Assembly: GCA_905234555.1 (NCBI GenBank)
Contig: CAJOHO010000018.1
Location: 1-36,408 of the forward strand
Direction of reading: 5' to 3'
From: an uncultured Bacteroidaceae bacterium
GTDB taxonomy: Bacteria; Bacteroidota; Bacteroidia; Bacteroidales; Bacteroidaceae
Length of the DNA: 36,408 bases
Shown piece after piece: positions 8,278-15,588 of the stretch. The first letter of the stretch is position 1, and each line of letters opens with the position of its first letter. The notes below the pieces were generated by a model. It ran no database searches. It had not been told where the DNA came from and saw only the letters and a program-made list of their open reading frames with translations. The translations under genes were made by a program, and so were the position numbers.

Positions 8278-9073
8278 ATTTATTCTTTTCTATCAGTTCC
8301 TGAGCCAAAGCCAGATAGTTCTTCGCACCTGTCGATGTGACATCGTAGAGGATACAGGGAATTCCATGACTGGGAGCCTCACTCAACTTCACATTACGCT
8401 GAATCACAGTCTTGAACACCAATTCTTGGAAGTGACGCTTTACCTCGTCGTAAATGCGGTTGGCAAGACGAAGACGGGAATCGAACATCGTCAGAAGGAA
8501 TCCTTCAATCTCCAGTTTCGGATTGAGCTTCGACTTGATAATCTTAATCGTCTGCAACAACTTGCTGATGCCTTCCAGCGCAAAATATTCACACTGAACG
8601 GGAATAATGACCGAATCGGCTGCTGTCAGACAGTTAGTGGTGATGAGTCCCAGCGAAGGAGAACAGTCGATGAGGATGTAATCATATTCAGAGCGAAGGG
8701 GTTCCAGCAAATGGCGCATCACCAACTCGCGATGGTTCAGTCCGATCATTTCCACCTCTGCACCCACCAGATTGATGTGACTGGGAATGATGTCAAGACC
8801 CTCTACATCTGTGGTATAGATGGCTTCGTGAGGATCGATGGCTTTCTCTTCTGGGTGAGCAGCATTGACCACTGTACTGATGATGCAGTCATAAATCGAG
8901 GTGTCAACCTGCTGGATATCTACTCCCAATCCTGAAGAGGCATTGGCCTGTGGGTCGGCATCCACCACCAGCACTTTTTGCTCCAATGTAGCCAAAGAAG
9001 CAGCAAGATTGATGGTGGAAGTAGTCTTCCCTACTCCACCCTTCTGATTGGCTAAAGCTATAATCTTACACAT
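8276..9073 (-). CDS. parA: Chromosome-partitioning ATPase ParA (Soj)
   Basis: This 265-residue deviant-Walker ATPase works with ParB in origin segregation. The P-loop KGGVGKTT lies at residues 11-18 with both lysines present. DADPQANAS (Walker A') and the [11 protein letters not shown] motif (Walker B) follow. Its length matches chromosomal Soj-type proteins rather than longer plasmid ParA with an N-terminal HTH. I chose the ATG at 9073, which has AAGGAA upstream; a longer frame would begin at a TTG at 9094. A TAnnTTTG promoter box lies 29 bp further upstream. It is the first gene of the minus-strand unit running to rel. Confidence 0.96.
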   Translation of the reverse strand: MCKIIALANQKGGVGKTTSTINLAASLATLEQKVLVVDADPQANASSGLGVDIQQVDTSIYDCIISTVVNAAHPEEKAIDPHEAIYTTDVEGLDIIPSHINLVGAEVEMIGLNHRELVMRHLLEPLRSEYDYILIDCSPSLGLITTNCLTAADSVIIPVQCEYFALEGISKLLQTIKIIKSKLNPKLEIEGFLLTMFDSRLRLANRIYDEVKRHFQELVFKTVIQRNVKLSEAPSHGIPCILYDVTSTGAKNYLALAQELIEKNK

Positions 9074-9102
9074 ATTCTTTTCCTTAAATATCAATTATTC
9101 TG

Positions 9103-9110
9103 CAAAGTTA
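9103..9110 (-). promoter_or_regulatory. Promoter -7 box for the parA operon
   Basis: On the minus strand this reads TAACTTTG, an exact TAnnTTTG match. It places transcription start near 9096 and gives a leader of about 20-25 nt before the parA ATG. There is no clear -33 TTTG at the expected spacing. A 20-bp direct repeat lies 70-113 bp upstream. Confidence 0.7.
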
Positions 9111-9179
9111 CGATTTTTCCACGTATTATCCGCCATTTTGTATTTTTTTAATACAGGCAAAATCAAAAAAAATCTGTTT

Positions 9180-9223
9180 TTGCAGAACAACTACATGAAA
9201 AGGTTGCAGAACAACTACATGAA
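9180..9223. repeat. 20-bp direct repeat upstream of the parA promoter
   Basis: The motif TTGCAGAACAACTACATGAA occurs twice, at 9180-9199 and 9204-9223, with a 24-bp period. It lies between the SUI1 stop and the parA promoter. A 24-bp period places both copies on roughly similar faces of the helix, as in some operator pairs. I do not recognise the motif. Confidence 0.85.
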
Positions 9224-9230
9224 TTGCTGG

Positions 9231-9569
9231 CTATTTTGTATTCGTATAGCCTTCATCTTTCAGCAACGCAATCAGACGGTCGCGAAAACTTCCCTGAATG
9301 ACAATCTCACCGTCCTTGGCAGTTCCACCCACACCACATTTGGTCTTCAGAAACTTGCCCAAAGACTTTAAGTCGTCCTCACTCCCAACAAAACCCTTCA
9401 CCAGCGTCACCACCTTCCCAGCTCGTCCGCTCTTCTCTATCTGCACACGCAGCTTCTGCTGGTTCTTAGGCAGCGTCACTTCTTCCTCTACTTCGTCGAG
9501 TGAATACTCAAAATCAGGATTCGTGGAATATACCATCCCCAAACGATCCTTCCAATCATTATTCTTCAT
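9231..9569 (-). CDS. SUI1/YciH-family translation initiation factor-like protein
   Basis: This 112-residue protein belongs to the eIF1/SUI1 fold family (YciH in E. coli), which binds the small ribosomal subunit and can influence start-site fidelity. The SUI1 core runs from about residue 38 to 108: LRVQIEKSGRAGKVVTLVKG, then LGKFLKTKCGVGGTAKDGEI, then the GSFRDRLIALL segment. The length is usual for bacterial members. It stands upstream of parA with a 157-bp gap, so it is probably transcribed separately. The start codon is ATG at 9569, with AAGG and AGGA a few bases upstream. Confidence 0.92.
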   Translation of the reverse strand: MKNNDWKDRLGMVYSTNPDFEYSLDEVEEEVTLPKNQQKLRVQIEKSGRAGKVVTLVKGFVGSEDDLKSLGKFLKTKCGVGGTAKDGEIVIQGSFRDRLIALLKDEGYTNTK

Positions 9570-9630
9570 ATTCCTATACCTTATTATATATTAGTCACTT
9601 TACATCACTCTGCATATAGAACAGGGAAAC

Positions 9631-9665
9631 AAAAAAGAGGAAGAAGTATTGACTCCATTCCTCTT
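9631..9665 (-). terminator. Rho-independent terminator of the tRNA unit
   Basis: On the minus strand AAGAGGAA pairs with TTCCTCTT, with an inner GGAGT/ACTTC extension, and six T residues follow. It lies downstream of tRNA-Val and of the two tandem hairpin units, so it is a final stop before the SUI1 gene. Confidence 0.75.
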
Positions 9666-9671
9666 ACCGAT

Positions 9672-9774
9672 GTGGGCTAAATAAGATTGCCTCATTTCAT
9701 TCGGCTATCCTATCGCCACTCTGTGGGCTAAAAAAGGATTGCCTCATTTCATTCGGCTATCCTATCGCCACTCT
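9672..9774 (-). repeat. Tandem duplicated terminator unit after tRNA-Val
   Basis: Two 51-52-bp units (9672-9722 and 9723-9774) are nearly identical. Each begins in plus-strand terms with GTGGGC, the same six bases that form the 3' end of the tRNA-Val gene at 9775-9780. On the minus strand each unit contains GGATAGCC and GGCAATC(C) separated by an 11-nt loop. The stem has one A-A mismatch. The copy next to the tRNA is followed by TTTTTT and looks like an intact terminator (9730-9762). The distal copy has lost the end of the stem and part of the T-run. Confidence 0.8.
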
Positions 9775-9775
9775 G

Positions 9776-9850
9776 TGGGCGTTGACGGATTCGAACCGCC
9801 GACCCTCTGCTTGTAAGGCAGATGCTCTGAACCAGCTGAGCTAAACGCCC
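9776..9850 (-). tRNA. tRNA-Val (anticodon UAC)
   Basis: The minus strand folds into a cloverleaf. The acceptor GGGCGTT pairs with AACGCCC, with discriminator A. The anticodon stem TCTGC/GCAGA encloses the loop CTTACAA, giving anticodon TAC. The T arm contains GGTTCGAATCC. No CCA is encoded at the 3' end. It is the last tRNA of a three-gene unit. Confidence 0.95.
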
Positions 9851-9857
9851 GAATGTG

Positions 9858-9930
9858 TCGGGGCAGCGTGACTCGAACACGCGACCGCCTGGTCCCAAAC
9901 CAGGAACGCTACCAACTGCGCTATACCCCG
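9858..9930 (-). tRNA. tRNA-Pro (anticodon UGG), copy 2
   Basis: The acceptor CGGGGTA pairs with TGCCCCG, with discriminator A. The anticodon stem CCTGG/CCAGG encloses TTTGGGA, giving TGG. The T arm GTGTTCGAGTCAC is standard. All 73 bases are identical to the copy at 10011-10083. Confidence 0.95.
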
Positions 9931-10010
9931 ATACAATTATCAACAGACCTTGTGCCTTCTTGGAGATTGGCAGAATCGCCTTCTGCCTCCTTTCGGGTTC
10001 CCTGTTTTGG

Positions 10011-10083
10011 TCGGGGCAGCGTGACTCGAACACGCGACCGCCTGGTCCCAAACCAGGAACGCTACCAACTGCGCTATACCCCG
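10011..10083 (-). tRNA. tRNA-Pro (anticodon UGG), copy 1
   Basis: It is identical in sequence and fold to the copy at 9858-9930. It is promoter-proximal, about 25-30 nt after the predicted transcription start. The two genes are separated by 80 bp of unrelated spacer, so this is a gene duplication within one transcript. Confidence 0.95.
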
Positions 10084-10113
10084 TAACAGGATGTCTGTTT
10101 TCAAATTCGGCTG

Positions 10114-10144
10114 CAAAGGTACGACTTTTTTTCGACTTGACAAA
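10114..10144 (-). promoter_or_regulatory. Promoter of the tRNA Pro-Pro-Val unit
   Basis: On the minus strand TTTG (10141-10144) is followed after exactly 19 nt by TACCTTTG (10114-10121). This matches the Bacteroidetes -33/-7 consensus in both boxes and in spacing. Confidence 0.85.
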
Positions 10145-10175
10145 AAGAAATCATACTTTTTTCTCATTATGCACC

Positions 10176-10207
10176 AAAAAAAGCGCCACCCTTGCGGGCA
10201 GCGCTTT
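10176..10207 (-). terminator. Rho-independent terminator of ompA
   Basis: On the minus strand AAAGCGC pairs with GCGCTTT and an inner CCC pairs with GGG around GCAA. Seven T residues follow. It begins 23 bp after the ompA stop codon and sits just upstream of the tRNA promoter. Confidence 0.9.
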
Positions 10208-10229
10208 GTGATGAAGTTATCCTTTCAGA

Positions 10230-11399
10230 TTATTTGAAAGAGATGACAGCACGGCGGTTGAGGTTGTAAGGTTCAACTTCAGCTACACCACCAATACCCT
10301 TAACTTCAATGTTGTCGCGGTTTACACCGAGGTTAACGAGTTCGTCAGCCACAGCCTGAGCACGAGCCTCAGAGAGCTGCTGGTTGTAAGCGTCAGAACC
10401 AGTCTTGCTATCAGCGCAACCAACTACGAGGATCTTAGCGTCAGAGTTCTTTGCAGAAGCTGCAACAGACTCGAGGTTGATGAGATCCTTCTTAGAGTTC
10501 AGCTTAGAAGAGTTGATGTCGAAGAATACAGAAGAAGCAGCACCCTGGATGATCTTAGCAGGAGTAACTTCTGGGCACTTGTGGTTAGCCCACTTAGCGA
10601 GCTGAGCGCGGAGGTCTGCGTTGAGAGCCTTCTCGCGGTCGAGGTCAGCACGCAGACGTGCGATAGCCTCTTCGCTGGCAGCTGCAAGAGCGTTGTAGTC
10701 CTCGAGAGTAACAGCCTTGTGGAAGGTAGCCTTGCCGAGGTAGAAAGTAAGACCGAGGTCAGCTACGAAGTAACCGTCAGTGTTGTAACCGTACTCACCT
10801 TCGTTGTGGCCAGTCAGCATGTTGTAAGCGAGGTCGAGGTAGATACCTACGTGCTTGCCAAGACGCCAACTGCTCTCTGCACCTACACCAAGGAGACCAG
10901 AGTAAGACTTGCTGTTAGAGAAGTTACGATAAACTCCGGCACGTGGATAAAGGCTGAAGTTCCAAACGCGAGTGTCGCTGTAACCGCAGAAGAGGTTGCT
11001 GAGGTTGAACATAACGTCACCAACGATTGTTCCATAACCACCCTTGTCAAAGTTAGGAGTCAATCCATAAGGAACCTTTGCAGGATTGTTGTGCTCACGC
11101 TCGATAATACCATTCTCCCAGTTAGCCTTCAAACGAAGAGCAAGACCTGGAGTGAAAGCCTTACCGATGGCGAGGTCAACACCATAAGAGCGACCATCAT
11201 GCCAGTTGTTGTCCAAAATGTTAGAACCATAAGGGTTCTGAACTGCCATGTCGGCACCTACCTGAATGAACCAGTTGCTCCAGAAAGAGTTTGTAGCAAC
11301 GGTGTACTTGCTTACGGTAGGAGTCTCGATTGTTGTCTGAGCATTAACTGCTACAGTACCCATGCCAGCAAAAGCCAGCGCAATCATTAACTTTTTCAT
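10230..11399 (-). CDS. OmpA-family outer-membrane protein
   Basis: This 389-residue protein has a signal peptide (MKKLMIALAF to about NAQ, residue ~21). An N-terminal beta-barrel region spans about 30-225, rich in alternating aromatic residues. A short coiled coil follows at about 240-275 (ALAAASEEAIARLRADLD), then a C-terminal OmpA peptidoglycan-binding domain at about 290-389. The C-terminal domain has VFFDINSSKL and an AD...LSEARAQAVADEL segment that holds the conserved Asp and Arg for diaminopimelate binding. I chose the ATG at 11399 because it begins a proper signal peptide; the longer frame has no such sequence. Strong terminator, promoter and long leader suggest high expression, as for major Prevotella OmpA proteins. 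Confidence 0.93.
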   Translation of the reverse strand: MKKLMIALAFAGMGTVAVNAQTTIETPTVSKYTVATNSFWSNWFIQVGADMAVQNPYGSNILDNNWHDGRSYGVDLAIGKAFTPGLALRLKANWENGIIEREHNNPAKVPYGLTPNFDKGGYGTIVGDVMFNLSNLFCGYSDTRVWNFSLYPRAGVYRNFSNSKSYSGLLGVGAESSWRLGKHVGIYLDLAYNMLTGHNEGEYGYNTDGYFVADLGLTFYLGKATFHKAVTLEDYNALAAASEEAIARLRADLDREKALNADLRAQLAKWANHKCPEVTPAKIIQGAASSVFFDINSSKLNSKKDLINLESVAASAKNSDAKILVVGCADSKTGSDAYNQQLSEARAQAVADELVNLGVNRDNIEVKGIGGVAEVEPYNLNRRAVISFK

Positions 11400-11520
11400 A
11401 AATACTTTTTTTAAATAAAACAATAAATTTATTGATTTCTTTGTTTTTTTATTGCCAATTATCACACTTATTCGCGCATTGATTGCCTCCGAAAAGACGC
11501 ACTTCACGCTTATTTAGCTG

Positions 11521-11552
11521 CAAAATTAGTATTTTCTATTAACATAACGCAA
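11521..11552 (-). promoter_or_regulatory. Promoter of ompA
   Basis: On the minus strand the -7 box is TAATTTTG (11521-11528), with TTG at 11550-11552 after 21 nt. It implies a leader of about 115 nt before the ompA ATG. The rest of the interval up to the thiamine promoter (11553-11707) is AT-rich, with T-tracts and a TGCACA/TGTGCA inverted pair, and no gene is visible. Confidence 0.6.
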
Positions 11553-11707
11553 GTTTCTACCAAAAAAAATTAGAATTTTAACATTTCAGCGCACTTTTTT
11601 GCACACTTTTTCATTTTTGTGCAGCGTTTTTAGCATTTTTTTGTGTTTTTTGGAACAATTAGCTTCAGGCAAACTTCACAACTGAAATCAGAATTTTACT
11701 CTTTCGT

Positions 11708-11739
11708 TTTGTCCAATCCAATTTTTATTCGTAACTTTG
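11708..11739 (+). promoter_or_regulatory. Promoter of the thiamine uptake operon
   Basis: TTTG at 11708-11711 is followed after 20 nt by TAACTTTG at 11732-11739, a full match to the Bacteroidetes consensus. Transcription would start about 20 nt before the TPP riboswitch. Confidence 0.85.
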
Positions 11740-11762
11740 CAGGCGATTTGCAAAGAGCAAGT

Positions 11763-11858
11763 CAAAGGGGTGCTGGAAGAAGTATGATGAATCTTTGTTT
11801 TTCCGGCTGAGATGATACCCTCTGAACCTGATGCGGGTAATGCCGCCGTAGGGACGGA
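11763..11858 (+). promoter_or_regulatory. TPP riboswitch (THI element)
   Basis: The leader holds the conserved THI-box elements in order. These are GGGGTGCT, an extended P3-type stem (GGAAgaa with TTTTTCC), GGCTGAGATGATACCCTCTG split by the TPP pyrimidine-binding CTGAGA, then GAACCTGATGCGGGTAATGC and the closing GCCGTAGGGA. It senses thiamine pyrophosphate and should reduce expression of the downstream receptor and permease when TPP is plentiful. Confidence 0.95.
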
Positions 11859-11923
11859 CCCTTCCCCTGTTCCTCTCTTGTTGCGAGAGGAGTGAAAACT
11901 GAAGGTGGAAGAACTCAGAAACC

Positions 11924-11954
11924 CCTTTATTGTTGTATTATTAAATAATAAAGG
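11924..11954 (+). promoter_or_regulatory. Ribosome-binding-site sequestering hairpin of the TPP riboswitch
   Basis: CCTTTATTGTT (11924-11934) pairs with AATAATAAAGG (11944-11954) over 11 bp with one G-U pair and a 9-nt loop. The right arm contains the AAAGG ribosome-binding site 8 bp before the ATG at 11962. No T-run follows, so translational control is more likely than termination. A separate CCTCTC/GAGAGG hairpin lies between the aptamer and this stem and may be part of the switching platform. Confidence 0.65.
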
Positions 11955-11961
11955 TAAAACA

Positions 11962-14301
11962 ATGAGAAAGTTTATTGTATTAAGTGTGGCGATGCTGGCA
12001 AGTGCCAGTATGGCTCAGGCGCAGGGCGTCATGGATGTCGTGAAGGAAGCAAATCTGCAGGAGGTGCAGGTAACTTCGCTTCGTGCCACAAGCAAGACGC
12101 CTATAGCGTTTAGCAACTTGAATCGCGAACAGATTGAGGCTGTGAACTATGGGCAGGACATTCCCTTCCTGCTGTCCACGATGCCCAGTGTAACAACAAC
12201 GACAGATGCAGGTAACGGCATCGGATACACGAGCATCCGCGTACGAGGTACAGACGCTTCACGTATCAATGTGACAGCGAACGGTATTCCGTTAAACGAC
12301 AGCGAGAGTTCAAGAATGTACTTTGTCGATATTAGCGATTTTGCCAGCAGCGTCCAGTCCATTCAGGTGCAACGCGGCGTCGGCACCAGCACTAATGGAT
12401 CGGGTGCCTTCGGTGCCTCTATCAACATGGTGACAGAAGGGATTGGCCTGAAACCTTATGTAGGTGTAGATGTCAGCGGCGGCTCGTATGGTACGCATAA
12501 GGAGACCGTCCGCTTCGGCACAGGACTCCTAAACAGACATTTCGGCGTACAGGGACGTCTCTCGAACATCGGCAGCGACGGCTATATAGACCGAGCCTCA
12601 TCCAGCTTCAACTCCTACTTCCTTCAAGCAGGCTATTATGGTGATAACACGACTGTTAAGTTCATCACTTTCAACGGAAAAGAAAAGACTTACATGGCGT
12701 GGAACTACACATCGAAGGGTGAGCAGAGTCTCTACGGACGTCGCTATAACTCCTGTGGCCTGTACTACGATGATCAGGGCAACATGAAGTACTATGACGA
12801 CCAGTATGACAATTATCATCAGCAACATTATCAGTTGCACTTGAACCAGTGGCTGAATACAGACTGGACGCTGAACGCTGCGCTTCATTACACACATGAC
12901 ACCTACTTCTACGATCAGATGAAGACGGGAAAGAAGCTGTATAAATATCTGCTGACCGACGACGACAAGATGCGAGCAGACTTGGTGCAGCGCAAGGACG
13001 GAGACAAGGATTTCTACGGAACGGTGGCTTCGGTAAACTATGACAACCATGAAGGTCTGACAGCGAATTTCGGTGGAGCACTGAACCATTTCGACGCCAC
13101 ACACCTGGGACACGTCATGTGGATCGGCACTCCTTATTATAAAGATAAACAGCTTGGAAAGATCATGCAGGTTCTGCCTGGACAGGAACCGAACTTCAAA
13201 TACTATGGGAACAACTCAAAGAAGACCGACGGCAACCTTTATGCGAAGGTGAACTGGGAATTTGCCAGAGGTCTGAGTGCCTATGCCGACCTGCAGTACC
13301 GTCATGTGAATTGCCAGATGGACGGAAAATCAGGCGACTGGGACGACAACGGACAGATTCACTATGACCTTAACCGCAATTTCGATTTCTTCAATCCGAA
13401 GGCTGGTCTGAACTACGAATTTACAACACGTGCCGGTTTCCGTCAGCCACTTCACCACCGCTTGTATGTCTCTTATGCCATCGCACATCGTGAGCCGACC
13501 CGAGACCACTTTCAGGAACAGTGGGGAAAGCCCATCCATGCTGAGCGTCTGAACGACCTCGAAGTGGGTTATAAGTTCCGCACACGTCGCTTTGCTGCAG
13601 GTGTGAACCTTTACTGGATGGACTACAAGAACCAGTTTGTGCTGACGGGTGAACTGAACGACGAAGGCGAGGCCGTTACTAAGAATATCGACAAGAGCTA
13701 CCGTATGGGCGTTGAACTGGAAGCTGCATGGGTGCCGACAAACTGGCTGCGCTGGGACTTGAACGCAACGCTGAGCAAGAACCGTGCGAAGGACATGATT
13801 GTAACCCTCGACGACTACACCACGCTGGTAAATGTAGGTGAAACACCGCTGAGTTTCTCACCAGAAGTGATTCTCAACAACATTTTCACGTTCAACTATA
13901 AGGACTGGACTGCGAAGATTCAGAGTCAGTACATCGGTGAGCAGTACCTCACCAACTACGGTGTGAAGTCTATGCGTTGCTGGAGCGATTGGAGCCAGAC
14001 CGACGATGTGGCAACAGACGAGTCGCTGATGCTGAAAGACCACTTCACCACCAACGTTGACCTGAGTTACCGCTTCCGCCTGCCCGAATGGGGAATCCGC
14101 AATGCTCGCGTTGGCGTGACATTCTACAACATCTTCAGCGCCAAGTTCGACAATAACGGATGGGCCGCTCCTCAGTTCCGTCAGGACCAGAACGGCAAAG
14201 TCTATGCTGTCAATACTTGGGGACTACGCGACCAGGAAGCCGCAGGTTTCGCACCCTCTGCACCCTTTAATTTCCTCGCACATCTGAGCTTAACATTCTG
14301 A
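11962..14301 (+). CDS. TonB-dependent outer-membrane receptor for thiamine
   Basis: This 779-residue receptor imports thiamine or a derivative across the outer membrane using TonB energy. A signal peptide (MRKFIVLSVAMLASASMAQAQ split after residue 21) precedes a TonB-box-like LQEVQVTS segment. A plug domain follows at about 35-160, with SIRVRGTD, and then a beta-barrel ending in the aromatic SLTF typical of outer-membrane porins. It lacks the carboxypeptidase-like N-terminal domain of SusC proteins. I chose the ATG at 11962, preceded by AAAGG; a GTG at 11905 would add residues without a signal peptide. The substrate is assigned from the TPP riboswitch and the PnuT-type permease 1 bp downstream, not from the protein itself. 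Confidence 0.92.
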   Translation: MRKFIVLSVAMLASASMAQAQGVMDVVKEANLQEVQVTSLRATSKTPIAFSNLNREQIEAVNYGQDIPFLLSTMPSVTTTTDAGNGIGYTSIRVRGTDASRINVTANGIPLNDSESSRMYFVDISDFASSVQSIQVQRGVGTSTNGSGAFGASINMVTEGIGLKPYVGVDVSGGSYGTHKETVRFGTGLLNRHFGVQGRLSNIGSDGYIDRASSSFNSYFLQAGYYGDNTTVKFITFNGKEKTYMAWNYTSKGEQSLYGRRYNSCGLYYDDQGNMKYYDDQYDNYHQQHYQLHLNQWLNTDWTLNAALHYTHDTYFYDQMKTGKKLYKYLLTDDDKMRADLVQRKDGDKDFYGTVASVNYDNHEGLTANFGGALNHFDATHLGHVMWIGTPYYKDKQLGKIMQVLPGQEPNFKYYGNNSKKTDGNLYAKVNWEFARGLSAYADLQYRHVNCQMDGKSGDWDDNGQIHYDLNRNFDFFNPKAGLNYEFTTRAGFRQPLHHRLYVSYAIAHREPTRDHFQEQWGKPIHAERLNDLEVGYKFRTRRFAAGVNLYWMDYKNQFVLTGELNDEGEAVTKNIDKSYRMGVELEAAWVPTNWLRWDLNATLSKNRAKDMIVTLDDYTTLVNVGETPLSFSPEVILNNIFTFNYKDWTAKIQSQYIGEQYLTNYGVKSMRCWSDWSQTDDVATDESLMLKDHFTTNVDLSYRFRLPEWGIRNARVGVTFYNIFSAKFDNNGWAAPQFRQDQNGKVYAVNTWGLRDQEAAGFAPSAPFNFLAHLSLTF

Positions 14302-14302
14302 T

Positions 14303-14896
14303 ATGGGAACCTTTCTACAGAATCATTGGTTAGACATCACCACGACAGTGCTGGGACTTGCCTACATCCTGCTGGAACTGAAAGCCAGCGTGTGGATGTG
14401 GGTAACAGGTTTCGTGATGCAAGTGCTCGGCATCGTGCTCTACTACCAGAAAGGACTCTATGCTGACTGCGGTATGGAGTTCTACTATCTGGGAATGACT
14501 GTGTATGGATTCTACGCCTGGATTCGTCCTCGTCAAAAAACAAACCAGAACGGGACAAAAACCGAACGTCCCATCACGCACATCAAAGGAAAGGTGCTCT
14601 TACCTTGGCTCATCATCACGGCTGCGTTGTGGATGCTGATTTTCTGGATTCTGACAAGCTATACAGACAGCACAGTTCCTTTGGCCGACAGTTTCACGAC
14701 AGCACTGAGCATCGTGGGTATGTGGGCTTTGGCACACAAATACCTGGAACAGTGGTTCATCTGGATTGCTGTAGATATCGTGACCTGCTGCCTGTATTTT
14801 TATAAGGATATTCCGTTCAAGGCAGGTCTTTATGCACTCTACGTAGTGATAGCGGTGTTCGGCTACAGATCCTGGAGGAAGCGAGTTGCCTCATGA
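14303..14896 (+). CDS. pnuT: PnuC-family vitamin transporter, probably thiamine (PnuT)
   Basis: This 197-residue inner-membrane protein has about seven hydrophobic segments and the PnuC-family WMWVTGF stretch near residues 31-37, which corresponds to the WxxW-type substrate-binding region. PnuC homologues move vitamins by facilitated diffusion, and kinases trap the product inside. Riboswitch control and the preceding TonB receptor indicate thiamine rather than nicotinamide riboside. I see no thiamine kinase or pyrophosphokinase gene next to it, although one often accompanies PnuT. Its start lies 1 bp after the receptor stop. Its 3' end overlaps the convergent nucleotidyltransferase by 34 bp. 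Confidence 0.88.
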   Translation: MGTFLQNHWLDITTTVLGLAYILLELKASVWMWVTGFVMQVLGIVLYYQKGLYADCGMEFYYLGMTVYGFYAWIRPRQKTNQNGTKTERPITHIKGKVLLPWLIITAALWMLIFWILTSYTDSTVPLADSFTTALSIVGMWALAHKYLEQWFIWIAVDIVTCCLYFYKDIPFKAGLYALYVVIAVFGYRSWRKRVAS

Positions 14897-15579
14897 AGGG
14901 AATCGACTTTGCCTACATCGAGGAGGCGAAGGTCTGCCACTGGTGCCAGATGGATGTTACGAGTGAGAGTGGTTTGAAGATAGAAATCGATGATGGAGAA
15001 GCGGTCTGGCCAATTCTCCATCAGTGAACCCAAGGAGGGTGAGAAAAGGTGAATGCCTGAGAAAGCGTATGCCTGCTCGCCCTCCTTTCCTTTTACTTCA
15101 CCTGTCTTCACATTGCGCCAACCCAACAGGCGGTTGGTGTCGTCGGTAAGGAGATAACGCGAAGTGGTGCGTTGGCTGACGAGGAGAGTGGCATCAGTTT
15201 GTTGAGCACAATTTTGCTGATAGAACGAACGCAAATCTAAATTGTGAAGAATATCGACATTGTGAACAAGGATAGGCGATGAATCAGAAAACAGGGGCAA
15301 GGCACGCTTGATGGCACCACCCGTTTCTAAGAGTTGTTCCCGTTCGTCGCTAATACGAATATCCAGTCCAAAGTTCTGATGAGCGTTGAGAAAATCGATG
15401 ATTTGCTCAGCGAAATGGTGAACATTCACGACAATACGCTGGAAACCTGCTGCTTTCAGACGTTCAATCTGGTACTGAAGCAGAGGCTTACCATCAACGG
15501 GAACTAATGCCTTGGGCATCGTGTCGGTGAGAGGACGAAGACGTGTGCCGAGACCGGCAGCAAGAATAAATGCGTTCAT
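14863..15579 (-). CDS. Sugar-phosphate nucleotidyltransferase, MurU-like
   Basis: This 238-residue protein has the nucleotidyltransferase signature AAGLGTRLRPLTDTMPKAL at residues 7-25, with the conserved Arg and Lys. An LVHNVDILH segment near residues 93-101 supplies the metal-binding Asp. The length and lack of a C-terminal hexapeptide domain fit MurU (MurNAc-1-phosphate uridylyltransferase) or short mannose-1-phosphate guanylyltransferases. The gene lies 9 bp after an AmgK-like kinase. In Pseudomonas, AmgK and MurU work in sequence to make UDP-MurNAc from recycled MurNAc, so I favour MurU. The protein sequence alone does not settle the substrate. It is the last gene of the minus-strand run from DUF4836. 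Confidence 0.85.
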   Translation of the reverse strand: MNAFILAAGLGTRLRPLTDTMPKALVPVDGKPLLQYQIERLKAAGFQRIVVNVHHFAEQIIDFLNAHQNFGLDIRISDEREQLLETGGAIKRALPLFSDSSPILVHNVDILHNLDLRSFYQQNCAQQTDATLLVSQRTTSRYLLTDDTNRLLGWRNVKTGEVKGKEGEQAYAFSGIHLFSPSLGSLMENWPDRFSIIDFYLQTTLTRNIHLAPVADLRLLDVGKVDSLHEATRFLQDL

Positions 15580-15588
15580 AAATATGTG

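Noticed and set aside
9749-10211. Reading frames through the tRNA genes on both strands
   Set aside because: They consist of translated tRNA sequence and spacer.
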